Assembly (NCBI GenBank): GCA_025358395.1 | Contig: JANYJT010000070.1 | Coordinates: forward strand, 1-17,789 | Length of the DNA stretch: 17,789 nucleotides | Reading direction: 5' to 3' | DNA from: Bacteroidia bacterium | Lineage (GTDB): Bacteria; Bacteroidota; Bacteroidia; Bacteroidales; Prolixibacteraceae | Shown here: positions 1-7,617 of the stretch, in pieces | Numbering within the stretch: the first letter of the stretch is position 1 | Layout of the letters: each line of letters opens with the position of its first letter | Notes under the pieces: generated by a model | The model's database searches: none | What the model was told of the DNA's origin: nothing | Seen by the model: the letters and a program-made list of their open reading frames with translations, nothing else | Program-made: the position numbers and the translations under genes

Positions 1-2017
1 TGGGCAATATTGCTGCCTCGAGGATCCTGTTGAATCCAACTGGAGTATATTCTGACCCGACCCTGCGAATGGGCGCATCCAGAAATTCAAAGGCTTCTTC
101 GTTGATGATTGATGAGAGTTCACCTCCAAATCCACCGAAAATTTTGTCCTCGTGAACGATTAAGACCTTTCCTGTCTTCTTTACGGAAGCAATGATAGCT
201 GCTTTGTCAAGCGGTATCAGGGAACGGAGGTCAATTACTTCAATATCAAATCCTTCCAGTGACATTTTCTCTGCAACCTGAAGCGACAGCTGGGTAGTAT
301 TCCCATATGTAATCAGTGTCAAATCTTTACCCGTTCTTCTTACCCTGGCCACACCAAACGGAACCTCGAAATCATCGGGTACCAATGCCGCTGCTGATGG
401 TGAGTTATAAAGCGCTTTGGGCTCCAAAAACAGCGTAGGGCCTTCGGATAAGAGCGATGTTCTAAGCAATCCGGCAGCATCATCAGCAAAAGAGGGATAA
501 ACAATACGAATCCCGGGAAAACAAACCAACGAACCCTCAATCGTCTGAGAATGATAGAGTCCGCCACCGATGTAACCGCCTGAAGCAAGGCGAATGGTAA
601 CGTTTGGTGCGAATTGACCGTTTGTTCGCCAGTATTCGTGGGTCATTTCTACAAATTGCTCCATCGCTGGCCAGAAATAATCGGCAAACTCTGCCCCTTC
701 TACCACAATACGGATCTTCTTATTATACCTCGACATCCCATTTGCCGTTCCGGTAATAAAATCTTCTGCTATCGGACCATTGAAAACGCGCTGTTTTCCG
801 AATTCCTTTTGTAAACCCTTTGAAACGTTAAATATTCCTCCTTTCTCTTTGTTGGCAATGTCCTGTCCCCAAAGAAATGTGTCAGGATTACGCGTGAATT
901 CCACCTTCAGCGTCTCATTGATCGCTTCAATCAGCTTTTTCTTGTTTCCCGGATTGTCTGCATGTGGTATTCCATCAGGATATTTGTCGGACTCAAATGC
1001 CTGTGCATAAACGAAATCATGAATGCTTTTAGGATCTGGATCCGGCGAATGAAGAGCGAACTGGTGTGCCACCTTTACCTCCTCTTTGGCTTTTTCCTCA
1101 ATGGCATTCAACTCCTCCTCAGTTAGCCGTTCATATCTTTGCAACAGTCTTTTAAATTTAGACAAAGGATCATATTCCCTGACATAATTCAATTCAGCCT
1201 CATTTCTGTAGAGATCATGACGGTCAGAATTTGAATGTGAGTGAATCCTGATACAATTGGCTTGTACAATACAGGGCATCTGATTCTCGATGACCCATTT
1301 CTTAGCTTCCTCCATGGCATTCATGGAGTCAAAAACATCCTTGCCGTTGCAGTGAATCACTCTTAGGTTCTTGAATCCCAGAAAGTTATTCGCTACTTTT
1401 CTGTTAGCAGTTTGATCTTTTTTAGGAACAGATATACCATAACCATTATCCTGGAATACGAAAATTACTGGCAATCGCTCTGTCGAAGCCCCATTGATGG
1501 CCTCGTATACGTAACCTTCGCTGACGGATGACTCTCCCTGCGAGCTGATAGAGACGCCTCCTCCTTTATAATATTTAATCGCCCGACCTACGCCGGCGGC
1601 ATGCAAAGTATGATTTCCCGTGCTCGAAGATACATTGTGAATATTCCAGGCAGGTTTTCCAAAATGGTTCGACATGTGGCGACCACCGGAATTAACATCG
1701 TTTGCTTTGGATATACCATTCAATATAATCTCTTCAGCAGTCAGTCCTGCCGACAAATTGGTCAAGAGATCACGGTAATAAGGAAATAAGTGATCCCTTT
1801 CCTTATCGAAAATTTGGCCAATTGCAAGCTGAATGCCGTCATGACCGGCATAAGGGGCATGATACGACCAACCAATAGCCTGTTTTAGATAATTTGGGGC
1901 CTTTTCGTCAAGTATTCTGCCAAGAACCATTAGATGATACCATTTTTCTAGTATCCCCTTTTCAGTTTGTAAAATAGTGTGTTTTTTAGGAACCGGTAAA
2001 TCGTACAAGTTGTTCAT
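1..2017 (-). CDS. Fused alpha/beta E1 of a 2-oxoacid dehydrogenase complex (3' end outside the window)
   Basis: The frame is open from ATG at 2017 to the window edge (672 codons). It reads as a thiamine-diphosphate E1 in which alpha and beta subunits are one chain: alpha part about residues 1-340, beta part from about 355. The alpha part shows GRHMSNH, SSSTGNHTLHAAG and the cofactor-binding stretch beginning QGESSVSEG (G161, E162) and ending QDNGYGIS; the usual GDG is GES here. The beta part shows FNGPIAEDFITG, EFADYFWPAMEQ and, near its end, HEDKIFGGFGGE. The fused layout is common in Bacteroidota. The enzyme decarboxylates a 2-oxoacid and passes the acyl group to lipoyl-E2. It starts one base after the E2 stop, so the two are surely co-transcribed. 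Branched-chain 2-oxoacids are the likeliest substrate, but pyruvate cannot be excluded. Probably only about 10-20 residues are missing. Confidence 0.93.
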   Translation of the reverse strand, partial: MNNLYDLPVPKKHTILQTEKGILEKWYHLMVLGRILDEKAPNYLKQAIGWSYHAPYAGHDGIQLAIGQIFDKERDHLFPYYRDLLTNLSAGLTAEEIILNGISKANDVNSGGRHMSNHFGKPAWNIHNVSSSTGNHTLHAAGVGRAIKYYKGGGVSISSQGESSVSEGYVYEAINGASTERLPVIFVFQDNGYGISVPKKDQTANRKVANNFLGFKNLRVIHCNGKDVFDSMNAMEEAKKWVIENQMPCIVQANCIRIHSHSNSDRHDLYRNEAELNYVREYDPLSKFKRLLQRYERLTEEELNAIEEKAKEEVKVAHQFALHSPDPDPKSIHDFVYAQAFESDKYPDGIPHADNPGNKKKLIEAINETLKVEFTRNPDTFLWGQDIANKEKGGIFNVSKGLQKEFGKQRVFNGPIAEDFITGTANGMSRYNKKIRIVVEGAEFADYFWPAMEQFVEMTHEYWRTNGQFAPNVTIRLASGGYIGGGLYHSQTIEGSLVCFPGIRIVYPSFADDAAGLLRTSLLSEGPTLFLEPKALYNSPSAAALVPDDFEVPFGVARVRRTGKDLTLITYGNTTQLSLQVAEKMSLEGFDIEVIDLRSLIPLDKAAIIASVKKTGKVLIVHEDKIFGGFGGELSSIINEEAFEFLDAPIRRVGSEYTPVGFNRILEAAILP

Positions 2018-2018
2018 A

Positions 2019-3329
2019 TTAAACTATTCGTTTAGGATCAAAACCTTCCACAAGATCTGCAATTCTTCGTAAAAATTTTCCTCCAAGCATTCCATCTACT
2101 ACCCTGTGATCATATGATAGCGACAGGAACACTTTGTGCCTGACAACAATGGCATCCCCCATCGGAGTTTCTATGACAGCAGGCTTCTTTTCTATTGTTC
2201 CAATGGCCAAAATGGCTACTTGTGGCTGATTGATGATGGGGGTTCCCATGGTATTTCCAAATGAACCAAAATTTGTAATCGTAAAAGTTCCCCCTTGCAA
2301 ATGATCGGGATTGAGCTTTTCATTTCTTCCTGCTTCAGCGAATTGATTGATTTCCCTGGTTATGCCATAAAGATTTTTGCTATCAGCTTCTTTGATAACA
2401 GGAACCATTAAATTTCCATTGTTCGTGGCCACTGCGATACCAATATTAATGTTTTTTCTCAAAATAATGCGATCTCCATCGACAGAACTATTTATCATTG
2501 GAAATTCTGTAATTGCTTTGGCCACTGCCTCCGCAAAAAATGGCAGAAATGTGAGCTTTTCCCCATATTTAGCAAGGAATTCATCTTTGTGCTTATTGCG
2601 CCAAAGCACCATTTCTGTGGCATCAGCCTCTACGAATGAGGTGACATGTGGCGCTGTCTGTTTTGACATCACCATGTGCCTGGCAATTAGCTTCCTAACC
2701 CGGTCCATCTCTATAATTCTGTCTTCAGCACCTATTGATAAGGAAACTACCGGTTTTTGAGAAACAAGTAATTCGGATCTATTCGCTTCTATTTCAGTAT
2801 AATCTTGCTGCGAAGAGACAATGGATAATTTATTTTGCCTCCCTTCGATAAAACGAATCAAATCATTTTTCTGAATCCTGCCCCCAATTCCACTTCCATC
2901 CACAGTCTCCAACTCTTCCAATGCTATGCCCTCCTTTCTGGCCATACTTTTTACCAACGGTGAATAAAACCGGGCAGACTCGTGTTTCTCAAGTCCAATT
3001 TCACCCGATTTTACTAAAGCAGTTTCGCGAGAAGCAGACATATTTAATATTTGAGGATCAACTTCGTGCAAATCTCCCGGATTTTTCCCCTCGAGGTCAA
3101 TAATCATGGCTACTTTTCCCACGGCAAGCAGGTCGTCGACCTTACAATGTATTGCTTTGATGGTTCCTGAAACCGGGGAGGGAATTTCTGAATCTACTTT
3201 ATCGGTAGCTACTTCAAATAAGGGATCATCCTCCTTTACAGTATCTCCAATTTTCACGAATATCTTTGTAATGGTGGCTTCCTGGATACTTTCACCCAAT
3301 TTGGGTATTAGAACCTCAAATTCTGACAT
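2019..3329 (-). CDS. Dihydrolipoamide acyltransferase (E2) of a 2-oxoacid dehydrogenase complex
   Basis: This 436-residue protein has the full E2 layout. The single lipoyl domain (about 1-78) carries the lipoylated lysine in ATDKVDSEIPSP (K44). A flexible linker leads to the peripheral-subunit-binding domain (about 121-160, with SPLVKSMARKEGI and GSGIGGRIQKNDL). The catalytic domain (about 205-436) carries the active-site motif DHRVVDG (H408, D412). It moves the acyl group from E1 to coenzyme A and forms the core of the complex. The length is normal for a one-lipoyl E2. The E1 gene follows after one base. An E3 gene is not in the window. The neighbouring fused E1 suggests a branched-chain complex, but the substrate is an inference. 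Confidence 0.95.
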   Translation of the reverse strand: MSEFEVLIPKLGESIQEATITKIFVKIGDTVKEDDPLFEVATDKVDSEIPSPVSGTIKAIHCKVDDLLAVGKVAMIIDLEGKNPGDLHEVDPQILNMSASRETALVKSGEIGLEKHESARFYSPLVKSMARKEGIALEELETVDGSGIGGRIQKNDLIRFIEGRQNKLSIVSSQQDYTEIEANRSELLVSQKPVVSLSIGAEDRIIEMDRVRKLIARHMVMSKQTAPHVTSFVEADATEMVLWRNKHKDEFLAKYGEKLTFLPFFAEAVAKAITEFPMINSSVDGDRIILRKNINIGIAVATNNGNLMVPVIKEADSKNLYGITREINQFAEAGRNEKLNPDHLQGGTFTITNFGSFGNTMGTPIINQPQVAILAIGTIEKKPAVIETPMGDAIVVRHKVFLSLSYDHRVVDGMLGGKFLRRIADLVEGFDPKRIV

Positions 3330-3414
3330 GCTTATGTAATTAATTTACCACGATTTAAGTTGACTAATGGGCTTATCGGGTTCATATACGCATAAGCCAA
3401 TAGAAGGTAACAGT

Positions 3415-4728
3415 TTATTTGGGAAAGAAATCAAACAGATTGTAATCAGGCCAATTGTTGATTTTTCGTAGGGTTCCAGACATCACCCTGTCCATCTCAA
3501 TGGCAAGATGAGGGCCTTTGTAATTGCTTGTGTTTGTTACCATGATCCATGAGATCCCGTTTGGTTCTCTCTTTAAAAGAGCCGAAGAGCCCGGAAGCGT
3601 TCCGGTTCTCCACCATTCGCCATTTTCGTTGGTACTACGCCAGCCCAATGGATCCAAGCCTTTTTCGTCAACATGCGACATTTCGTCAATGCTTTGCCTG
3701 GAAAGTATGTCTTTGGTGCCGGAATCACCATCAATGACAACCAAAAGCTTCATCAGATCAATTGGCGAAGCAATCCAACCACCTGCAGAGCCCAATAAAG
3801 CCATATTCGTACTCCCATATATCTTGGGCACGAACCTGCCACTGCCATCATATGCTTCGACTGGCTGAGCATCCTCAGGCTGATAGTATCTAACCTCCTC
3901 AAGAAGCTTTTCATTTTCAAAACTACCCCCCAGCTGCATATCATAAATATGAGCAGGCTTTAAAATATTCTCTTTGACATATTTATCGTAACTGGTCTTT
4001 GTAATCCTGGCGATGACTTCTCCAAGTATCATGTATCCAAGATTGGAATAGGCACTTGAAGTGCCTGGTTCAAAATGAAGCCTTCGGGATGTGACGAATT
4101 TTATATAGGAAGATATATTCAACGGCATTGGGTCTCCAGTCTGTTCGGAAACGATCCTGGGCAGAAAAGCGATGTCTCCATATCTTTGTGTCCATCCTCC
4201 AGAGTGATTTAAAAGATTTCTTATCGTGATGTTTTCCAGTCTGTTATCCTTAATTTGAAGCTCTTTTTCATCGTTAAGAATTCCATATTTGCCAAATACT
4301 TTACTGTTCAGGCTAATTTTTCCACTCTCAACCAGTTTCATGACCGCAATGGCAGTTACCAATTTCGATACACTGGCTATCCGAAAGAGTTGATCTGGTG
4401 ACACAGGTATTCTAGCTTCCACATCAGCAAATCCATACCCTTTGGCAAATATTAGTCTTTCATCTTTGACAATGGCAACTGCCAAACCTTTTAGTAAATT
4501 CTGCTCTCTGAATCGTTCAAAGCACCGATCCAATAATTCAGTATTTTCAGATTGAATTATCCTTTTAATTATCAGCTTATTACTTCTCTGAATATCTTGA
4601 GATGCCATTTTATTCCGTACCAAACGAGGCTGATTCCCAATAAAAGAAGGAATCAGTAAAATGAGCAATGTAATAAATGTGAATTTAATAAATCGACGAA
4701 ACATACAATTGTAGATTACATATGTCAA
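3415..4728 (-). CDS. Membrane-anchored serine hydrolase, beta-lactamase class C / penicillin-binding family
   Basis: The 437-residue protein belongs to the beta-lactamase class C-like serine hydrolases (EstB, D-aminopeptidase and PBP4* relatives). The three active-site motifs are present: SxxK as S119-V-S-K122 (FRIASVSK), YxN as Y227-S-N229 (AYSNLGYMILGEV), and the third motif as R374-T-G376 in WWRTGTLPGSS, where an H or K often stands. A hydrophobic stretch at about residues 14-31 is a signal peptide or anchor, so the catalytic domain should face the periplasm. Met9 (MFRRFIKF, codon at 4704) is an equally good start and puts the basic residues just before the hydrophobic segment. The substrate is unknown; this family includes esterases and peptidases, and antibiotic resistance should not be assumed. 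It lies 31 bases behind pyrD and may be read through from it. Confidence 0.88.
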   Translation of the reverse strand: MTYVIYNCMFRRFIKFTFITLLILLIPSFIGNQPRLVRNKMASQDIQRSNKLIIKRIIQSENTELLDRCFERFREQNLLKGLAVAIVKDERLIFAKGYGFADVEARIPVSPDQLFRIASVSKLVTAIAVMKLVESGKISLNSKVFGKYGILNDEKELQIKDNRLENITIRNLLNHSGGWTQRYGDIAFLPRIVSEQTGDPMPLNISSYIKFVTSRRLHFEPGTSSAYSNLGYMILGEVIARITKTSYDKYVKENILKPAHIYDMQLGGSFENEKLLEEVRYYQPEDAQPVEAYDGSGRFVPKIYGSTNMALLGSAGGWIASPIDLMKLLVVIDGDSGTKDILSRQSIDEMSHVDEKGLDPLGWRSTNENGEWWRTGTLPGSSALLKREPNGISWIMVTNTSNYKGPHLAIEMDRVMSGTLRKINNWPDYNLFDFFPK

Positions 4729-4759
4729 CTAAGCGTTACAAATAAACAATGGTAATTAA

Positions 4760-5671
4760 TTACAATTGTAAACATCCTACAACCTCCTTGATTGATTTAA
4801 ATTTGTGCCTGGAAAGATAATTGTCAATTCCGGAAATAATATGTTGCGTTGCCAGTGGATCTATAAAATTTGCCGTTCCAACCTGAATCGCTGAGGCGCC
4901 TGCAAGAAAAAATTCAATTGCATCTGTATCGTTCATGATTCCTCCGATGCCGACCACAGGAATTTTTACGGCATTATATACTTGCCAAACCATCCTAAGC
5001 GCAATAGGCTTAATGGCAGGACCAGACAATCCTCCTGTGACAGTTGATAATACGGGTCTTCTGCTTTCGACATGAATTGCCATCGCTAAAATTGTATTTA
5101 TCAATGAAATACTATCTGCCCCATGCGCTTCTACAACCCTTGCAATTTCCGTGATATCAGTAACATTGGGAGAAAGCTTTACCATCAAAGGTTTGGAATA
5201 GACCTTTCTAACAGCTCTAACAACTGCTCCGGCAGCCGGACAACTGGTGCCAAATGCCATGCCTCCCTCTTTGACATTGGGACAAGAGATGTTTAGTTCG
5301 ATCCCGGATATATGTTCCAATTCATTAATTTGCTCAGCACAAGCAATGTATTCTTCTACCGTCGACCCGGAAACATTGACCAAAATATGGGTTTGATATT
5401 GTAATAATTTTGGATAGATATGTTCAATGAAATATTTTATTCCGCCATTCTGGAGGCCAACAGCGTTCAACATCCCAGAGGGTGTTTCAGCCATTCGGGG
5501 ATAGGCATTACCCTGACGTGGATGAAGAGTCGTTCCTTTTACTACAAAGCCTCCAAGACTGTTCAGATCAAAGAAATCATCGAATTCTGCTCCATAACCA
5601 AAAGTCCCGGATGCCGTCATTACAGGATTTTTGAGTCTAAGTCCACCTATATCAATACTTAATTCTGCCAT
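4760..5671 (-). CDS. pyrD: Dihydroorotate dehydrogenase B, catalytic subunit
   Basis: This 303-residue FMN enzyme oxidises dihydroorotate to orotate in pyrimidine synthesis. Class 1 signatures are visible: the N-terminal [19 protein letters not shown], the loop [13 protein letters not shown] carrying the catalytic cysteine (C130), KLSPNVTDI (about 165-173), and the C-terminal FMN phosphate region [19 protein letters not shown] followed by AIQVGTA. It overlaps the upstream electron-transfer subunit gene by 13 bases, which identifies it as class 1B (NAD-linked through PyrK) rather than a fumarate-dependent 1A or quinone-dependent class 2 enzyme. The length is normal. The start at 5671 is supported by homology beginning at once ([11 protein letters not shown]). 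Confidence 0.96.
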   Translation of the reverse strand: MAELSIDIGGLRLKNPVMTASGTFGYGAEFDDFFDLNSLGGFVVKGTTLHPRQGNAYPRMAETPSGMLNAVGLQNGGIKYFIEHIYPKLLQYQTHILVNVSGSTVEEYIACAEQINELEHISGIELNISCPNVKEGGMAFGTSCPAAGAVVRAVRKVYSKPLMVKLSPNVTDITEIARVVEAHGADSISLINTILAMAIHVESRRPVLSTVTGGLSGPAIKPIALRMVWQVYNAVKIPVVGIGGIMNDTDAIEFFLAGASAIQVGTANFIDPLATQHIISGIDNYLSRHKFKSIKEVVGCLQL

Positions 5672-6438
5672 TTTAATAGTTTTATGTCGAAGACTGGTCC
5701 ATCAGTACAAACACAACGATGCCCAAGTACTGTTTCAGTTACACAACACAAGCAAACGCCAAAACCACATGCCATTGTATTCTCAAGGGAGACCTCGCAA
5801 GGTATATTATTCGAATATGCAATATTGGCTACTGCTTTCATCATTGGCTCAGGACCACAAGTATAGATCCTATCAAACAATTTCAAATCCTGGAGTAGAA
5901 GTGAATGGTCAGTAACAAATCCTTTGGTGCCATGGCTTCCATCTTCCGTTGTGGTATGAACTTTACCATATTTGCCAAATACATCCAATTGAACGAGATC
6001 GCCGGCACTTTTAGCGCCTATCAGGATTGCTATCTGATGAGAATCTTTGCATAGACTTGAGGACAAAAGCATCAATGGTGCAATGCCAACACCTCCGCCT
6101 ACCATTAAAACCCTGGATTTCTTTTGAGGCACCGAATAACCCTGTCCCAATGGAAAGATCACACTTAAGCTCTCTCCAACCTTGCTATTTGCCAGGCAAT
6201 TAGTTCCTTCTCCAATGGCTTTAATCAAAACGGAGATTGAGTTACATTTGTAATCTACCTGATATATGGAAAATGGACGTCTGAGAAATACATTACTCGT
6301 TTTATCTACTAAAATGTTGGCAAACTGCCCGGCTGCAATTTCGGACAAAGGGACTTCAGACTTTAATTCCAGTAATGTATGATCCCGGTTCAATTTTTGG
6401 TTGGAAATGACCAGTAAGTTCTGAACTGATTTTTTCAT
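5659..6438 (-). CDS. pyrK: Dihydroorotate dehydrogenase B, electron-transfer subunit (FAD, 2Fe-2S)
   Basis: The 259-residue protein passes electrons from the FMN of PyrD to NAD+. A ferredoxin-reductase-type FAD domain covers about residues 1-100, with the flavin motif RRPFSIYQ (53-60). The NAD-binding part follows with [12 protein letters not shown] (about 114-125) and YTCGPEPMM (192-200). The C-terminal 2Fe-2S loop is complete, with cysteines at 224, 229, 232 and 244 (C-x4-C-x2-C-x11-C) and the typical ending CTDGPVF. Its last bases overlap the start of pyrD, so translation of the two is probably coupled, as expected for a 1:1 heterotetrameric complex. No convincing full promoter was found directly upstream. 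Confidence 0.96.
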   Translation of the reverse strand: MKKSVQNLLVISNQKLNRDHTLLELKSEVPLSEIAAGQFANILVDKTSNVFLRRPFSIYQVDYKCNSISVLIKAIGEGTNCLANSKVGESLSVIFPLGQGYSVPQKKSRVLMVGGGVGIAPLMLLSSSLCKDSHQIAILIGAKSAGDLVQLDVFGKYGKVHTTTEDGSHGTKGFVTDHSLLLQDLKLFDRIYTCGPEPMMKAVANIAYSNNIPCEVSLENTMACGFGVCLCCVTETVLGHRCVCTDGPVFDIKLLKWQN

Positions 6439-6588
6439 GAAAATATCCTACGTTTGTTCACAGGTTATCAAATTATACCGGGCATTAAAGAGTTACATGA
6501 GAATCGGGGGAATAATTACCATGTTCGAAAATGCCTGATGCGACTAATCATACCATTCCGATTTACCTTAAAAATCAGCAAACCGAGG

Positions 6589-6615
6589 TGCACTTAGCGG
6601 CATAAATCAAGTGCA
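6589..6615. repeat. 7-bp inverted repeat between the XRE regulator and pyrK
   Basis: TGCACTT (6589-6595) and AAGTGCA (6609-6615) are perfect complements around a 13-base loop. It lies just beyond the stop of the regulator gene, where a terminator could be, but no T-run follows on either strand. It could be a weak terminator or a protein site upstream of pyrK; the role is unknown. The rest of the 195-base gap (6439-6633) shows nothing firm. Confidence 0.35.
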
Positions 6616-6633
6616 AATATAGCCAAAATTGGG

Positions 6634-7155
6634 TTAGGAAGGTCTGTAGATACTGAAAGTTTTGTCTTTAAAGAAGAAGAGAACCTGCTCGATTTCTTTC
6701 ACTTCAAGCGGAATATTATTCAATGAAGACATTGTGGTGGATTGTTTCTGATCAGTATCTGACAGCTTTGAATCGATCTGGGCGGACCGAAAATTTTGAT
6801 TTTCACGCTCGGAGGTGGTTATGTCCCCTGTTTCTACGAATGGTAAGGTCGATTGAATTTCCGAAATAGCAGGCGAAGAATATTTTTTAATATTGCTGTT
6901 TTCAGACTGTAAAGGCCTTGAAATAGTCTGTATCATTAGCTCCGGGTCTATATACATGTTCCCATTGCCAATCATCAACCATCTGGGATTTAAGGCAGTA
7001 TATGCCTGGAGCATTTTTTGAATAAAAGCAGCGCTTGGAAAGTTTCGGCCATTTAAAATATGCGACATACTCGATCTTTGAACTCCGATTTTATCGGCAA
7101 ATTCTGCCGGAGATATTTCTTCAGAAGCCAGAAATTGTATAATTCTATCTTTCAT
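6634..7155 (-). CDS. XRE-family helix-turn-helix transcriptional regulator
   Basis: This 173-residue protein begins with a lambda-repressor/Cro-type helix-turn-helix domain (about residues 5-60). The two DNA-contacting helices lie in AEFADKIGVQRSSMSHILNG, and the domain ends in PRWLMIGNGNMY, which is typical of Bacteroidota XRE proteins. A polar, probably disordered linker (about 75-145) leads to a short C-terminal motif, VKEIEQVLFFFKDKTFSIYRPS, that resembles the end of similar small regulators in this phylum. No enzymatic or sensing domain is visible. The gene stands alone with its own promoter. An inverted repeat overlapping that promoter suggests autoregulation. Its target genes cannot be read from the sequence; the neighbouring pyrK-pyrD pair is only a positional candidate. 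Confidence 0.85.
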   Translation of the reverse strand: MKDRIIQFLASEEISPAEFADKIGVQRSSMSHILNGRNFPSAAFIQKMLQAYTALNPRWLMIGNGNMYIDPELMIQTISRPLQSENSNIKKYSSPAISEIQSTLPFVETGDITTSERENQNFRSAQIDSKLSDTDQKQSTTMSSLNNIPLEVKEIEQVLFFFKDKTFSIYRPS

Positions 7156-7173
7156 GTGTTTCAGTTAACATTC
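7154..7173. repeat. Copy 1 of a 20-base direct repeat, at the start of the XRE gene
   Basis: ATGTGTTTCAGTTAACATTC at this place recurs with one change (T to C at base 13) at 7568-7587. Copy 1 covers the leader of the XRE regulator and touches its start codon (7153-7155). The flanks of the two copies are unlike each other, so this is not part of a longer duplication. A regulator-binding site or a control element in the leader is possible. Confidence 0.55.
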
Positions 7174-7181
7174 ACAGTAGA

Positions 7182-7212
7182 CAAATGTAATAAATAAGTT
7201 TACATTATGCAA
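7182..7212 (-). promoter_or_regulatory. Promoter of the XRE regulator gene, Bacteroidota type
   Basis: On the minus strand the -7 box TACATTTG (7189 down to 7182) matches TAnnTTTG, and a -33 TTG (7212 down to 7210) stands 20 bases upstream. Transcription would begin near 7176, leaving a leader of about 20 bases before the ATG at 7155. The spacing equals that of the tRNA-Lys promoter in this window. Confidence 0.65.
7184..7206. promoter_or_regulatory. Candidate operator: inverted repeat overlapping the XRE promoter
   Basis: AATGTAA (7184-7190) and TTACATT (7200-7206) form a perfect 7-bp inverted repeat with a 9-base spacer, a usual size for a dimeric helix-turn-helix repressor site. It overlaps the -7 box and part of the spacer of the promoter, so a bound protein would block transcription. 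Binding by the adjacent XRE protein is an inference. Confidence 0.5.
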
Positions 7213-7567
7213 TACCGTCTCTTTTTACATTGATTACAAATGGCAATAATGCATATGTTACATATGTCAATCTCAAACTTGGGCATATAGCATTCCTATA
7301 ATTATTGATCTGAATAAAAAGGTCAGGTATTTCATATAAGATATTGGTTACTAGATATATGCGTAATGATCTTTTATGAAATGTGCCGGTAGTTTGAATG
7401 TTAGTATACAAAAGTAATTAATTGACTTAATCTAATGTTTTGGTTGAATTTCATAAGTGATTGAAATTGTCTACATTATTAGTCAAAAATGTTGATTTTT
7501 TAGCCAGATAAAAGATGAATTTTAGATGAATTACAAATGTTAGATCTGGAAGGCAATGTAAAATCAG

Positions 7568-7587
7568 ATGTGTTTCAGTCAACATTC
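7568..7587. repeat. Copy 2 of the 20-base direct repeat
   Basis: ATGTGTTTCAGTCAACATTC matches the copy at 7154-7173 in 19 of 20 bases and has the same orientation. It lies 30 bases past the stop codon of the 968-residue protein gene and about 410 bases upstream of the XRE start. Confidence 0.55.
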
Positions 7588-7617
7588 CACTTAAAGTCGT
7601 TGAGATTTCATTTTTTG

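Larger units (their letters stand above)
7156..7617. other. Non-coding control region between the 968-residue protein gene and the XRE gene
   Basis: This 462-base AT-rich stretch holds no credible gene. It contains the XRE promoter and candidate operator (7182-7212), four TTACAT/ATGTAA hexamers within 7185-7263, paired CATATG sites (7252-7257 and 7261-7266), a tandem AGATGAATT unit (7513-7533), and the second copy of the 20-base repeat (7568-7587). A 68-codon frame from a TTG at 7411 to 7205 has no recognisable protein features and is not accepted. Confidence 0.6.

Noticed and set aside
2377..2760. 127-codon plus-strand frame opposite the E2 gene
   Set aside because: Antisense shadow of the highly conserved E2 catalytic domain.
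3370..3398. 7-bp inverted repeat (GGCTTAT/ATAAGCC) between the serine hydrolase and E2 genes as a terminator
   Set aside because: A 15-base loop and no T-run; too weak to call, and compatible with chance.
3524..3868. 114-codon plus-strand frame opposite the serine hydrolase gene
   Set aside because: Antisense shadow; the real gene holds all three active-site motifs on the other strand.
7205..7411. 68-codon minus-strand frame from a TTG start in the non-coding region
   Set aside because: No recognisable protein features, a rare start codon and overlap with the XRE promoter region; chance frame in AT-rich DNA.
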